The notes beneath the pieces were generated by a model. That model was not told the origin of the DNA. It worked only from the letters and a program-made list of their open reading frames with translations, and did no database searches. A stretch of 64,000 bases of DNA, from positions 908,925 to 972,924 of the forward strand of contig BQJR01000001.1 in assembly GCA_021604805.1 (NCBI GenBank). The letters run 5' to 3'. This document shows positions 9,687 through 18,570 of the stretch, one piece after another; position 1 is the first letter of the stretch, and every line of letters begins with the position of its first letter. This DNA is from Planctomycetota bacterium. Lineage in GTDB: Bacteria; Planctomycetota; B15-G4. The translations under genes were made by a program, and so were the position numbers.

Positions 9687-9992
9687 ATGCAGCCCATGCA
9701 GCCCAAGAACCGACTCACCGAGTATCTCTCCGGCGAGGCCCAGGGCACGGCGCGAGGCAGCGCCTTCGAAGCCGCAGCCGACGCGACCGACCCGCAACCC
9801 GAGGTCGAGCGTCACGTGGCGCGCGTGCGCGGCTCGGTGGCGCTGCTGCTGCGTTCGCTCGACGTGCTGAAGGACACCGACCAGGGAGACGAAACCGACC
9901 TGGTCGACTCGTGTCTCGGTTGCGCTGACGCGCTCGAGGACCTGCTCGTGTTCCTGTTCCCGCAAGCGCGCGACAACAACGACGAGAACTAG
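9687..9992 (+). CDS. Small acidic protein of unknown function
   Basis: 101 residues, no signal peptide or membrane segment. A helical, Leu-rich centre (HVARVRGSVALLLRSLDVLK, then DLVDSCLGCADALEDLLVFLF) sits between charged ends. A strong GGAGGT ribosome site (9675-9680) lies 6 bases before the ATG, which is the best evidence that the gene is real. Its TAG stop shares the CTAG at 9989-9992 with the stop of the convergent GH15-like gene. No family recognised. The 247 bases upstream (9440-9686) hold no other gene that I can see. Confidence 0.55.
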   Translation: MQPMQPKNRLTEYLSGEAQGTARGSAFEAAADATDPQPEVERHVARVRGSVALLLRSLDVLKDTDQGDETDLVDSCLGCADALEDLLVFLFPQARDNNDEN

Positions 9993-11344
9993 CGCGAGCT
10001 GGCGGCGTCGCGCACAGCACTGCGCTCCAACGCGAGCACGGCTTGCACCAAGAGCGCCTGGGTCCAGAGCAAGGGCGTGTTGTCGTTCACGACCCAGTCG
10101 TCGGGGCGCGCGCTGTCAGCCAGGTAGTAGGCCTCGGGACAATGCCCGCCGCCGAGTGCGTGCTCCGGCCCCGTGACTTGGCACAGCGCGCGATGCAGAT
10201 GATGGCGCTGCAAGTTCAGGTCTTCGGCGTCGCCACTCGCGAGGTAGCGCCAACCGTGGATCGTGGAGAGCAGCGGATCGAAGAGCGTCCACTGGGCTTC
10301 GCTGCCAGGCTTCAGGTGACGGTCGCGTGAGCCCACGTCGTCTTCGAAGCCGCTGGTGCGCACGTCTTCGGAGAACAGGCGCGTGTAGTCGGCCATCCAG
10401 TACGAGTCGCCGCAGTAGCGACGGATGCCGTGCGGCCCCACGAGGTGATCACTCACGTTGCGCAGCACGGCATCGGCGGAGTCGCGGTCGAGCACGCGCA
10501 GCGGGTGGATCAGGAAGAGCAGCGCGGCGTCGGCCTCACGCTCCACGCCCACCTGCGCTTCGGGGCCGCGCGTCTCCCACGGCAACATGTGGTCGAGCAC
10601 CACGCGTCCGCGCGCCCGCAACGCCACGAGATCGGGCGCACTCCACCCCTCCGGCAGCGAGTCGACGAGCGACTGCTTGCGTGCGCTGAGCAACTTCTCG
10701 AAGGCCGCCAAGCCCGCCACCACCGCGCCGACGCTCGAGCACTGCACCTTCGGCGTCTCTTCCCAGTGACCGCTGTCGCGATCCTGCCAGTAGCGGATCG
10801 CGGCGAAGTAACTCGGGAACATCGCGAGGGTGCGCAGGTGGCGCGGGTCGGGCGTGAGCAACCCGGCGAGCAGCGCGCGACTCAGGAACCAGAGCGCGTA
10901 GCCGAGCGCGTCGTTCTGCTTGTGCGGCCAAGCTTCGTCGACTTCGGTGAGCTGGGCGCCGTCGAAGCGGATGTGCGGACGCTGCATCTTGTCGTCGAGA
11001 TCCGCGCGCCCTTCCACGCAGGCCTCGAAGCGCGGGCGTTGCGCTTCGAACCACGCGAGCAGGCCCTCGGCCGTGCGCTGCGTGACACCGAGTTGCCCGG
11101 CTTCCCAGGCCACGCTGGCCACTTGCACCGTGTCGCGCACCCAAGTGTGGTGGTAACCCGTGCGCGCCTCCACGCCGCCCGCACCGTGCACGGCGGCGTA
11201 CAAGCCGTTCGGCAAGGCGTGAAACTCGAACACACCGAAGGCGCGCAACTGCTCGGCGAGCGCTTGCACCTGTTCGGGCGAGTAGCGCGCGCGCAGGTGT
11301 TCGGCGAGCGCGGGGTGCCGCGGACTGAGGTGCTCCACGCTCAA
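9989..11344 (-). CDS. GH15 / phosphorylase-kinase-like (alpha/alpha)6 protein
   Basis: 451 residues, cytoplasmic by absence of a signal. Motifs YHHTWVRDTVQVA (about 64-76), HKQNDALGYALWFL and DSGHWEE match the glycoside hydrolase family 15 and phosphorylase b kinase regulatory-chain fold, so a glucoamylase-like or carbohydrate-binding role is likely. I could not assign the catalytic acid pair with certainty. The start is taken as TTG at 11344, overlapping the upstream stop as TTGA. A GTG at 11338 is an alternative. It is coupled to the cyclodeaminase-like gene upstream. Confidence 0.78.
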   Translation of the reverse strand: MSVEHLSPRHPALAEHLRARYSPEQVQALAEQLRAFGVFEFHALPNGLYAAVHGAGGVEARTGYHHTWVRDTVQVASVAWEAGQLGVTQRTAEGLLAWFEAQRPRFEACVEGRADLDDKMQRPHIRFDGAQLTEVDEAWPHKQNDALGYALWFLSRALLAGLLTPDPRHLRTLAMFPSYFAAIRYWQDRDSGHWEETPKVQCSSVGAVVAGLAAFEKLLSARKQSLVDSLPEGWSAPDLVALRARGRVVLDHMLPWETRGPEAQVGVEREADAALLFLIHPLRVLDRDSADAVLRNVSDHLVGPHGIRRYCGDSYWMADYTRLFSEDVRTSGFEDDVGSRDRHLKPGSEAQWTLFDPLLSTIHGWRYLASGDAEDLNLQRHHLHRALCQVTGPEHALGGGHCPEAYYLADSARPDDWVVNDNTPLLWTQALLVQAVLALERSAVRDAASSR

Positions 11345-11970
11345 GCTCCCAAGCTGCTGAGCACGAAACGGCTGAGCGAGCGTTCGAGTTGCGCGCCGGC
11401 TTGCAGCAACTCGCGGCCTTCGTCGCTGAGCGCGCTCACGAGCTCGGCGCGCTTCAAGGACTTGAGGTTCACCAGCACGTTGAGCCAGGCCGAGCGCTGC
11501 GCGGCGGCGAGCGTGTACGCGGCCACGCCGACGTCGGAGAGCAACTGCGGGTTCGCGCGCGGGAGATGGCCGTCGAGCAACCGTAGCGCTTCGAGGCAGG
11601 CGCGGCAGATGCGCAACGGTGGCTCGGCGGCGCCGGCGAGCGCGTCTTGGATCGCCTGCCGACGGGCGGCCTTCTCCTCGGCGTCGGACTTGGGCATCGC
11701 GTAGGCCACGTTCACGGCGCCGTAGGCTTCGGCGTCGTCTTCGATGAGGCCGAGCAACCGACGACGCAGCTCGTCGAGCGCGGCGATCTCGCGGCTGAGC
11801 TCGGCCTCCTGACCGGCTGCGCTGTCGCGCCCCTCGGCGTAGCGCGCAGCCATGGCACCGACGGCGCTGCCCAGCGCGCCCACCGCCGCGGCAACCGCAC
11901 CCCCGCCGGGGGTCGGCTCTGCGGTGGCGGTGGCCTCAGAGAAGGCGGTCAGCGGCAGCGCGGCGAGCAT
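11341..11970 (-). CDS. Cyclodeaminase / cyclohydrolase family protein (FTCD_C)
   Basis: 209 residues, the normal length of the stand-alone formiminotransferase-cyclodeaminase C-terminal family. The conserved glycine-rich start PTPGGGAVAAAVGALGSAVGAMAARY (about 19-44 from the chosen Met) is clear, followed by long helices. Members act on formimino- or methenyl-tetrahydrofolate. The ATG at 11970 is preferred over an upstream in-frame start at 12087 because the family begins close to this point and the longer version would run through the promoter region. It overlaps the following gene by four bases. Confidence 0.85.
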   Translation of the reverse strand: MLAALPLTAFSEATATAEPTPGGGAVAAAVGALGSAVGAMAARYAEGRDSAAGQEAELSREIAALDELRRRLLGLIEDDAEAYGAVNVAYAMPKSDAEEKAARRQAIQDALAGAAEPPLRICRACLEALRLLDGHLPRANPQLLSDVGVAAYTLAAAQRSAWLNVLVNLKSLKRAELVSALSDEGRELLQAGAQLERSLSRFVLSSLGA

Positions 11971-12020
11971 CAGCGGTCCTCGAGCAGCGGAGATCGGCCT
12001 TCCTCGAAGGCTGGCCGGCG

Positions 12021-12026
12021 AGTCTA
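12021..12026 (-). promoter_or_regulatory. -10-like box for the cyclodeaminase gene
   Basis: TAGACT on the minus strand within CGCTAGACTCG, 50 bases before the ATG at 11970. A weak TTGGGG -35 can be drawn 16 bases upstream. The palindromes at 12051-12083 lie just behind it. Confidence 0.45.
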
Positions 12027-12050
12027 GCGAGCCGGGCGCGCGCCCCAAAG

Positions 12051-12083
12051 CGCCATGATGGCCGCATATCACGCCATATTGGC
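12051..12083. promoter_or_regulatory. Paired palindromic sites upstream of clpB
   Basis: CGCCATGATGGC (12051-12062) and CGCCATATTGGC (12072-12083) share the pattern CGCCA-N3-TGGC and start exactly 21 bp apart, two helical turns. They lie about 125 and 104 bp upstream of the predicted sigma-54 start of clpB, where enhancer sites for RpoN activators normally sit. They could instead serve the divergent cyclodeaminase promoter. Confidence 0.5.
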
Positions 12084-12154
12084 GCACGGCGAGAGATGCA
12101 GGTCGCAGATCTGGGCCCAGAGGGCGCCGTCAGGCCGATCCAGCGTGCCGAACT

Positions 12155-12171
12155 TTGGCATGGACCTTGCT
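12155..12171 (+). promoter_or_regulatory. Sigma-54 (-24/-12) promoter of clpB
   Basis: TTGGCATGGACCTTGCT matches the RpoN consensus TTGGCACG-N4-TTGCW at every fixed position except one (T for C). The GG and GC dinucleotides are 10 bases apart, as required. The predicted start is near 12182, giving a leader of about 30 bases before the clpB ATG. Confidence 0.75.
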
Positions 12172-12211
12172 CCCCGAGGGCCAGACCCGACCCCCACCGG
12201 AGGCCCTCCCG

Positions 12212-14764
12212 ATGAATCAACCCGCCTTCACTCAGCGCAGCCAACAAGCGCTCGCCAGTGCCGCCGCCCACGCCCAGCGCGAGGGCCACCCCGAGATCAC
12301 CGCAGCGCACCTCGGCTTGGCGCTGCTGGAACCCGATGACGGCTACCTCGCCGCGCTCTGTGACAAGCTGGGCGCCGACCGCGCCGAGCTGCGCAAGGAC
12401 TTCACCGGCCTGCTGCGTTCCCTGCCGCGCACTCAAGGCACGCAGCCGGCGCCGTCGCAACAGCTGGCCAAGTTGCTCGAGAAAGCGCAGGCGCTCATGC
12501 AGAAGCGCGGCGACACGCACCTCTCGGTGGACGTGCTCTTCGAGGCGCTCATCGCCATCGCCGACGGCCCGCTGCTCGCCGCACTCGGACATCGCGGCCT
12601 CACGCCCGACGCCGTGACACGCACGCTCGACGAAGTGCGCGAAGGCAAGTCGGTGAGCGACGAGTCGCCCGAGACCACCTTCGAGATCCTCGACCGCATG
12701 ACGCGCGACATCACGGCGCTCGCCCGCGAAGGCAAGCTCGACGTGGTCATCGGCCGTCACGACGAGATCCGCCGCGTCGTGCAAGTGCTCTCGCGTCGCA
12801 CCAAGAACAACCCCGTGCTGCTCGGCGAACCCGGCGTGGGCAAGACCGCCATCGTGGAAGGTCTCGCGCAACGCATCGCTTCGGGCGACGTGCCCGAGAG
12901 CCTGCGCGACAAGCGGGTGCTCGCGCTCGACATGGCCTCGCTGCTGGCCGGCGCCAAGTACCGCGGCGAGTTCGAGGAACGCTTGAAGGGTCTGCTCAAC
13001 GAGGTCGAGTCGAGCGACGGCCAGATCATCCTGTTCATCGACGAGCTGCACACGCTCGTGGGCGCCGGCGCCGCCGAAGGCGCCGTGGATGCCGCCAACA
13101 TGCTCAAGCCCGCACTGGCCCGCGGCGAGCTGCGCTGCGTGGGCGCGACCACGCTCAGCGAGTACCGCAAGTACATCGAGAAGGACACGGCGCTCGAACG
13201 CCGCTTCCAACCGGTGATGGTCGAAGAGCCTTCGCTCGACGACACACTCGCGATCCTGCGCGGCCTCAAGGAAGCCTACGAGCTGCACCACGGCGTACGC
13301 ATCCTCGACGAAGCGCTCGTGTCCGCGACGCGTCTCTCCGACACGCACATCCACGACCGCTTCCTGCCCGACAAAGCCATCGACCTGATCGACGAAGCCG
13401 CCAGCGGTCTGCGCATCGCGATCGACTCGCTGCCCGCCGAGCTCGACGGGCTCGAGCGCCGGCGTCGTCAGCTCGAGATCGAGCGCACCGCCCTCGGCAA
13501 GGAAGACGATCCCGACACCGAGCGCCTCGCCGCCGTGGAAGCCGAGCTCGCCGAACTCGACGAGCAATCGCAAGGCTTGCGCCTGCGCTGGGAGCGCGAG
13601 AAGGAGTTGCTCGTGGGCGTTCGCGACGCCAAGCAGCGCATCGGCGAACTGCAACGCGAGTCGCAGATCGCCGAGCGCGAGTCGCAACTCGATCGCGTGG
13701 CCGAGATCCGCTATGGCGAGTTGCCGGCCGCACAAGACGACTTGCGCACGCGCACCGAAGAGCTCGAAGCGCTGCAGGAACAGGGCGCGCTGCTGCCGCG
13801 TCACGTGGACGCCGAGCAAGTCGCCGCAGTCGTGCAACGCTGGACCGGCATCCCGGCCACGCGGCTGCTCGGTGAAGAGCGCGAACGTCTGCTGCACATG
13901 GAGGACGAGATCCACGAGCGGCTCGTCGGCCAAGACAACGCGGTGCACGCGGTGTGCAACGCGGTGCGTCGCTCGCGCACGGGACTCGCACCCGAGAACC
14001 AACCCATCGGCGCGTTCATGCTCTTGGGCCCCACCGGTGTCGGCAAGACCGAGCTCGCACGCTCGGTGGCGCACGTGCTCTTCGGCGACGAACACTCGAT
14101 GGTGCGTCTCGACATGAGCGAGTACATGGAGAAGCACTCCGTCGCGCGCTTGATCGGTGCACCGCCCGGCTACGTGGGACACGAGGAAGGCGGCGCGCTC
14201 ACCGAAGCCGTGCGTCGGCGCCCGCACTGCGTGCTCTTGCTCGACGAGGTCGAGAAGGCGCACCCCGACGTGTTCAACGCGCTGCTGCAAGTGCTCGACG
14301 ACGGACGTCTCACCGACGGCAAGGGCCGCACGGTGGACTTCTCGCAATGCCTCGTGCTCATGACCAGCAACCTCGCTGGCCACGACGCCGTGCGCGCGTA
14401 CTTCCGCCCCGAGTTCCTCAACCGCTTGGATGAGATCCTCGACTTCGAGCCGTTGCCGCGCGAAGCCATGGAACAGATCGTCACGATTCACAGCGCGCCC
14501 TTGATCCAGCAGGCCGCGCGCGAAGGACTCGACGTGTCGCTCAGCGACGACGCCTTGGGATTCCTCGCCGACGAGGGCTACGACCCCGCCTTCGGTGCAC
14601 GCCCACTCAAGCGCGCGCTCCGCAAGTACGTGGCCGACCTGCTCGCGCAGCAGATCCTCGCGGGCGCGATCCACACGGGCGAACAGGTGCGCCTGGAACG
14701 CGACCCCGACAAGCACGGGCTGCGCGTGGCGCGCGCGTCCGCGGTGAGCAACGCCGAGAGCTGA
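12212..14764 (+). CDS. clpB: Disaggregase ClpB
   Basis: AAA+ chaperone that rescues aggregated proteins with the DnaK system. It has 850 residues (E. coli 857). The order is N-terminal double repeat (1-150), first AAA+ module with Walker A GEPGVGKT at 205-212 and Walker B in ILFIDELH, a middle coiled coil (about 400-520), and a second AAA+ module with GPTGVGKT at 606-613, pore loop GYVGHEEGG and Walker [14 protein letters not shown]. The ATG at 12212 has GGAGG 8 bases upstream. It is transcribed alone, apparently from a sigma-54 promoter, and ends in a strong hairpin. Confidence 0.96.
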   Translation: MNQPAFTQRSQQALASAAAHAQREGHPEITAAHLGLALLEPDDGYLAALCDKLGADRAELRKDFTGLLRSLPRTQGTQPAPSQQLAKLLEKAQALMQKRGDTHLSVDVLFEALIAIADGPLLAALGHRGLTPDAVTRTLDEVREGKSVSDESPETTFEILDRMTRDITALAREGKLDVVIGRHDEIRRVVQVLSRRTKNNPVLLGEPGVGKTAIVEGLAQRIASGDVPESLRDKRVLALDMASLLAGAKYRGEFEERLKGLLNEVESSDGQIILFIDELHTLVGAGAAEGAVDAANMLKPALARGELRCVGATTLSEYRKYIEKDTALERRFQPVMVEEPSLDDTLAILRGLKEAYELHHGVRILDEALVSATRLSDTHIHDRFLPDKAIDLIDEAASGLRIAIDSLPAELDGLERRRRQLEIERTALGKEDDPDTERLAAVEAELAELDEQSQGLRLRWEREKELLVGVRDAKQRIGELQRESQIAERESQLDRVAEIRYGELPAAQDDLRTRTEELEALQEQGALLPRHVDAEQVAAVVQRWTGIPATRLLGEERERLLHMEDEIHERLVGQDNAVHAVCNAVRRSRTGLAPENQPIGAFMLLGPTGVGKTELARSVAHVLFGDEHSMVRLDMSEYMEKHSVARLIGAPPGYVGHEEGGALTEAVRRRPHCVLLLDEVEKAHPDVFNALLQVLDDGRLTDGKGRTVDFSQCLVLMTSNLAGHDAVRAYFRPEFLNRLDEILDFEPLPREAMEQIVTIHSAPLIQQAAREGLDVSLSDDALGFLADEGYDPAFGARPLKRALRKYVADLLAQQILAGAIHTGEQVRLERDPDKHGLRVARASAVSNAES

Positions 14765-14782
14765 GTGAGGGCAGGGCAACAC

Positions 14783-14820
14783 GTGGCGCGCGCCGACTCG
14801 CGAGAGTCGGCGCGCGTCGC
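14783..14820 (+). terminator. Strong GC hairpin after clpB
   Basis: A perfect 13-bp stem (14787-14799 with 14804-14816), extended to 17 bp with wobble pairs, closes a GCGA (GNRA-type) tetraloop. It begins about 20 bases after the clpB stop. There is no T tract, so it is either a U-less terminator or an mRNA 3'-end stabiliser. Confidence 0.55.
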
Positions 14821-14871
14821 CAGCGGCAAGGCTTGCTAGCCTGGGACGTCGTCCCTCCCGAGAGAGCCCGC

Positions 14872-15708
14872 ATGGCGCGCGACGCCGCCGACTTCGCCGA
14901 CCGCATCCTGTTCGAAGACGAGCACCTGCTCGTGGTCGACAAACCGGCGGGGCTGCTGAGTGTGGGCCACGAGGGCGCCAAGGGTCGTTGCGTGCTCGAC
15001 GAGTTGCGCGCGCTCGGACGGCCCGTGGCCCCGGTGCATCGCCTGGACCGCGACACGAGCGGCGCGCTGCTGCTGAGTCGCGCGCCGCACGCGCAACGCG
15101 CCGCGCTCGAACTCGCCTTCCGCAAGCACGAGGTCGACAAGCACTACCTCGCTCTCGTGCTCGGCCGCCCGCAGTCGAAGCGCGCACGCATCGAGCTGCC
15201 GATCCTCGACGAAGGCAAGACCGCGCGCGTGGATCGTCGTGGCCGCCCCGCCGTCACGCACTACGAGCTGCTGCACGCCGTCGGCGAGTGGAGCGTGTTG
15301 CGCTGCACACTCGAGACGGGTCGTCACAATCAGATCCGCGTGCACCTCGCGCACCTCGGACACGCGCTGCTCGGCGACCGCAAGTTCGGTCACGCAGATC
15401 CGCGCATGCAACGCTTGGCGGCACCGCGCTGCATGTTGCACGCCGAACAGCTCGGCTTCGTGCACCCGGCCACGGGGAAGCCGCTTCAAGTGCGCGCGCC
15501 GCTGCCCGCCGACATGACCGAACTGCTCGCCGCAGCAGGCGTGTCCACCCACTGGCCTGCGCCGCGTGCGCTCGGCGAACGCGCCAGCGGCCCGCGGGAT
15601 CGCAACGCCGCCGGCGGCTCGCGGCGCGTCAGTCGCGCGAGCCGTTCGCGCGCATCAACACGTAAACCAACATCGAGAGGGCCTGGGCGGCGCTCGCCAC
15701 GTAGGTGA
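14872..15708 (+). CDS. RluA-family pseudouridine synthase
   Basis: 278 residues. The catalytic motif HRLDRDTSG contains the nucleophile Asp59; the family motifs DEHLLVVDKPAGLLSVGH near the start and LETGRHNQIRVHLAHLGHALLGDRKFG later are all present. It converts uridine to pseudouridine in rRNA or tRNA; the exact site cannot be told. The ATG at 14872 is preferred over 14833. There is no S4 domain. The C terminus from about residue 235 is a low-complexity Arg/Ser/Ala tail, and the last 80 bases overlap the convergent zinc-peptidase gene. Confidence 0.88.
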   Translation: MARDAADFADRILFEDEHLLVVDKPAGLLSVGHEGAKGRCVLDELRALGRPVAPVHRLDRDTSGALLLSRAPHAQRAALELAFRKHEVDKHYLALVLGRPQSKRARIELPILDEGKTARVDRRGRPAVTHYELLHAVGEWSVLRCTLETGRHNQIRVHLAHLGHALLGDRKFGHADPRMQRLAAPRCMLHAEQLGFVHPATGKPLQVRAPLPADMTELLAAAGVSTHWPAPRALGERASGPRDRNAAGGSRRVSRASRSRASTRKPTSRGPGRRSPRR

Positions 15709-16327
15709 GGCCCGCGGCGCGCAAGACCTTGCTCGCGCCGACCATCTCGTCAGGTTGCAAGGTGCGCGACGACTCGAGCAAGGCCAGCGCGCGATTGCTG
15801 GCGTCGTATTCCACCGGCAGGGTGATCAGCGCGAAGAGCACGTAGGCCGAGAGCGCCACCACGGCGAGCGTGATGAGCACTTGGCCCAGCGGCGCCGACG
15901 CGAGCAGGATGCCACCCAGGAACAGGATGCCCCAAGCGTTGGAAGCGATGCCCGCCACCGGAGCGAAGGCCTGGCGCATCATCAGCGGCGAGTAGGACTC
16001 GGCGTGTTGCAGCGCGTGCCCCAGTTCGTGCGTGGCCACACCGAGAGACGCCAGCGAGGTGCCGTCGTGGACCTCGTGAGAGAGGCGCAGCACGCGCTGG
16101 CGCGGGTCGTAGTGATCGCTGAGCTGACCGCCGATCTTCTCGATGCCCACATCCCGCAAGCCGTACTGGTCGAGCAGACGACGCGCCACCTGAGCGCCCG
16201 AGAGGCCGATGCGCGAGCCCACGCGGGCGTACTTGGTGAAGGCCGACTTGGTGCGCGCCGTGGCCCACATGGCCAACACGGCCGCCGGCAAGATCACGAT
16301 GAAGTAGAGCGGGTCGAAGAAGAACAT
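15629..16327 (-). CDS. YugP-type membrane zinc metallopeptidase
   Basis: 232 residues of the Zn_peptidase_2 family. An N-terminal membrane helix (residues 5-22) is followed by a soluble part with the zinc motif H100-E-L-G-H104 in GVATHELGHALQHAES, then hydrophobic helices (about 122-170) and PVEYDASNRA, where Glu173 is the likely third ligand. Members are membrane proteases of unclear substrate. The gene is convergent with the pseudouridine synthase and divergent from the next gene. Confidence 0.88.
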   Translation of the reverse strand: MFFFDPLYFIVILPAAVLAMWATARTKSAFTKYARVGSRIGLSGAQVARRLLDQYGLRDVGIEKIGGQLSDHYDPRQRVLRLSHEVHDGTSLASLGVATHELGHALQHAESYSPLMMRQAFAPVAGIASNAWGILFLGGILLASAPLGQVLITLAVVALSAYVLFALITLPVEYDASNRALALLESSRTLQPDEMVGASKVLRAAGLTYVASAAQALSMLVYVLMRANGSRD

Positions 16328-16491
16328 GGGCTTCCTGAGCGAGGCGTCGGGCGTGGAAGATAGACGCCTCGAGCCGGGCTCGCACGGCGAATCCGATGAC
16401 CTCCAGGCGACGCCCCCCGCAGGCCGATGAGGAGCGCTGAGCCCGGGCGACCCGCCCCGTTCGATCCGCTACGATCCTGGTCTCACGCGCC

Positions 16492-16510
16492 CGTCCCGAT
16501 CCTCGGGACG
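16492..16510. repeat. Palindrome in the leader of the 675-residue repeat protein
   Basis: CGTCCCGA and TCGGGACG, perfect 8-base arms around TCC, 32 bases before the ATG at 16543. It may be an operator or a leader hairpin; no T tract follows. Confidence 0.4.
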
Positions 16511-16542
16511 ACGGACCCCGCCTTCCTCGTCCCAAGCGAACC

Positions 16543-18570
16543 ATGAGCTCCTCCCGAAAGCCCCGCCGCCGTAAAGAGAGCAACGTCGGCCTGCTCGTGA
16601 CCCTGCTGGTCGTGCTGCTCGGCGTGGTCGGCGGCGCCGCCTTCCTGCTCCTCGACTCGCAATCCGACGGCACGCAGGGCGGCCCCACGGCAGCGCTCGG
16701 CGTCGACGAGCAGCCCGAGGCGCCGACCGGGACCTTGCCCGAGGTGTTGGTCAACGAGGCCAAGCCCACACAGCTCGCGGGCCCGATCACGTCGCGGCCG
16801 GCGCCCAGCGTGGAAGCGGTGCCCGCCAACACCCCACTCTCGGCGTTGCAGGGTCGCGTCGTCACGCCGCAGAACCAACCACTCCCGGGCGCGCAGCTCA
16901 GCATCTACCGCGGCAACCCGATGCTCACGGGCAGCTTCCTCGGTTCGCGCAAGGGCGTGGACGTGTCAGCAGTGAGCGACGCCGAGGGCAAGTTCCGCCT
17001 CGAGGGCGTGCCGATCGGCAAGAACTACGTGGTCGTCGCCGAACACCCCGACTACGCCACGACCGAGGTGCGCAACCAGACGCTGCGTCGCAACAAGGAG
17101 ATCACCGGCATCCTCGTGCGCATGGAGAGCGGCGCGTCGATCTGCGGACGCGTGCTCGACCTCGGCGAAGGCCCGATCGCGCAGGCACGCGTGGAGTTCT
17201 ACGACGCGATCCAGAGCGCGCAACAACTGCCCGAAGAGCGTCGCCCCTGGAAGGTCGTGTTGACCGATGGCAGCGGCGCGTTCTGCTTCGAGCACGTGTC
17301 CACCGCGGCCTACCGCCTGCGCGCCGTGGCGCCCGGCTTCGAGACGCAGTCGCGATCCTACAGCGCCGCCTTCGAAGGCAAGCTCAAGGACCAGACGGTC
17401 GTGTTCTACCTGGACATCGGGCGCGACATGATCGGCACGGTCGTGGATCAGAGCGGGCAGCCGATCCCGCAAGTGTTCCTCGAAGCCGTGGCCATGACCA
17501 AGGACTACCAGGCCACGGTCACGTCCACCTCCGCGCCCGACGGCACCTTCATCCTCGAAGGCATGGGCGACAGCCCTTACACGCTGCGCGCCACGGCCAA
17601 CGGCTACTCGCGACTGAGCCTCTCGAACGTGTCGGTCAACGACGGCGAGCTGCTGCTCGAGATGCAGCGCCAGATCGGCGTGGAGGGTTGGGTGCGCACG
17701 GCCAAGGGCGAGTCCGTGCGCAAGTTCCGCGTGGCACTCATGCGCGCGCACCCCGGCCGCGACCCGATGCTGATGAACGACCTGCGCATGTTCAATGACA
17801 GCGAAGGGCACTTCGTCTTCGACCGTCTCGACCCGGGCAGCTACGCGCTGCAAGTGCGCGCCGAAGGCTTCGCGATCGGACAGAGCGAATCGTTCACCGT
17901 GCATCGCGAAGAAGAGACTCCGCCGCTCGAGATCGCGCTGCTGCGCGGCGGAACGCTGCGCGGCACGGTCACCGACCCTGAAGGCGAACCTGTTCGCGGC
18001 GCGCTCGTGGAACTGCATGAGAACGAGTACGTGGATCTCTACATCAACGAGATCTTCGGCGACGCCATGGGCTCGGTGGAGCTCAAGATCCAGACGCGTA
18101 CCAATGCGGCCGGCGAGTACGTGCTCGAACACCTCACGCCCGACACTTATCAGGTGCGCGCGTCGCACCTCGAGTCGCCGCCCGCGATCGTGAACCACGT
18201 GGTCGTGCTCGACGATGACGTCGGCAGCAACCGCCCGCTCGAGTTGCAGCTCCCGCGAGGTGCGAGCATCTCCGGTCGTGCGGTCTACGAGTCGGGCAGC
18301 GCGATGGCCTTCTCCACCGTGCAGGTGAATCGTGGCACCGAGTTCAACGAGGTGGTGAGCACCGACGAGAGCGGGTACTTCCTGGTGGAGCACTTGCTCG
18401 AGGGCAACTACGACCTGCGCCTGCAACCCGACAAGGACGAAGCCGGCAAGCCGCTGAACCCGCTCATCTCAATGGTCTACGCCCAGCGCACGCAGCAAAC
18501 GCACTTCGTGCGCGCGGGACAGGCGCTCTCGGGTGTGGTGATCGTGGCGCCGCGCATGCAGCAGAACTAG
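16543..18570 (+). CDS. Single-pass protein with carboxypeptidase-regulatory-like repeats
   Basis: 675 residues. A basic N terminus precedes one membrane segment (NVGLLVTLLVVLLGVVGGAAFLLL cut at about 14-37). The rest is exported and made of repeated beta-sandwich modules with the signatures GRVVTPQNQPLPGAQLSIY, DAEGKFRLEGVPIG and YVVVAEHPDY; five or six such units can be followed. These CarboxypepD_reg/CnaB-like folds are structural and no active site is seen. It shares its CTAG stop with the convergent Nudix gene. A larger protein of the same design lies at 50112-53333. Confidence 0.82.
   Translation: MSSSRKPRRRKESNVGLLVTLLVVLLGVVGGAAFLLLDSQSDGTQGGPTAALGVDEQPEAPTGTLPEVLVNEAKPTQLAGPITSRPAPSVEAVPANTPLSALQGRVVTPQNQPLPGAQLSIYRGNPMLTGSFLGSRKGVDVSAVSDAEGKFRLEGVPIGKNYVVVAEHPDYATTEVRNQTLRRNKEITGILVRMESGASICGRVLDLGEGPIAQARVEFYDAIQSAQQLPEERRPWKVVLTDGSGAFCFEHVSTAAYRLRAVAPGFETQSRSYSAAFEGKLKDQTVVFYLDIGRDMIGTVVDQSGQPIPQVFLEAVAMTKDYQATVTSTSAPDGTFILEGMGDSPYTLRATANGYSRLSLSNVSVNDGELLLEMQRQIGVEGWVRTAKGESVRKFRVALMRAHPGRDPMLMNDLRMFNDSEGHFVFDRLDPGSYALQVRAEGFAIGQSESFTVHREEETPPLEIALLRGGTLRGTVTDPEGEPVRGALVELHENEYVDLYINEIFGDAMGSVELKIQTRTNAAGEYVLEHLTPDTYQVRASHLESPPAIVNHVVVLDDDVGSNRPLELQLPRGASISGRAVYESGSAMAFSTVQVNRGTEFNEVVSTDESGYFLVEHLLEGNYDLRLQPDKDEAGKPLNPLISMVYAQRTQQTHFVRAGQALSGVVIVAPRMQQN

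Noticed and set aside
11936..15187. A 1,083-codon minus-strand frame across clpB
   Set aside because: Antisense shadow of clpB; composition is that of a reversed coding strand and no start signal or domain is seen.
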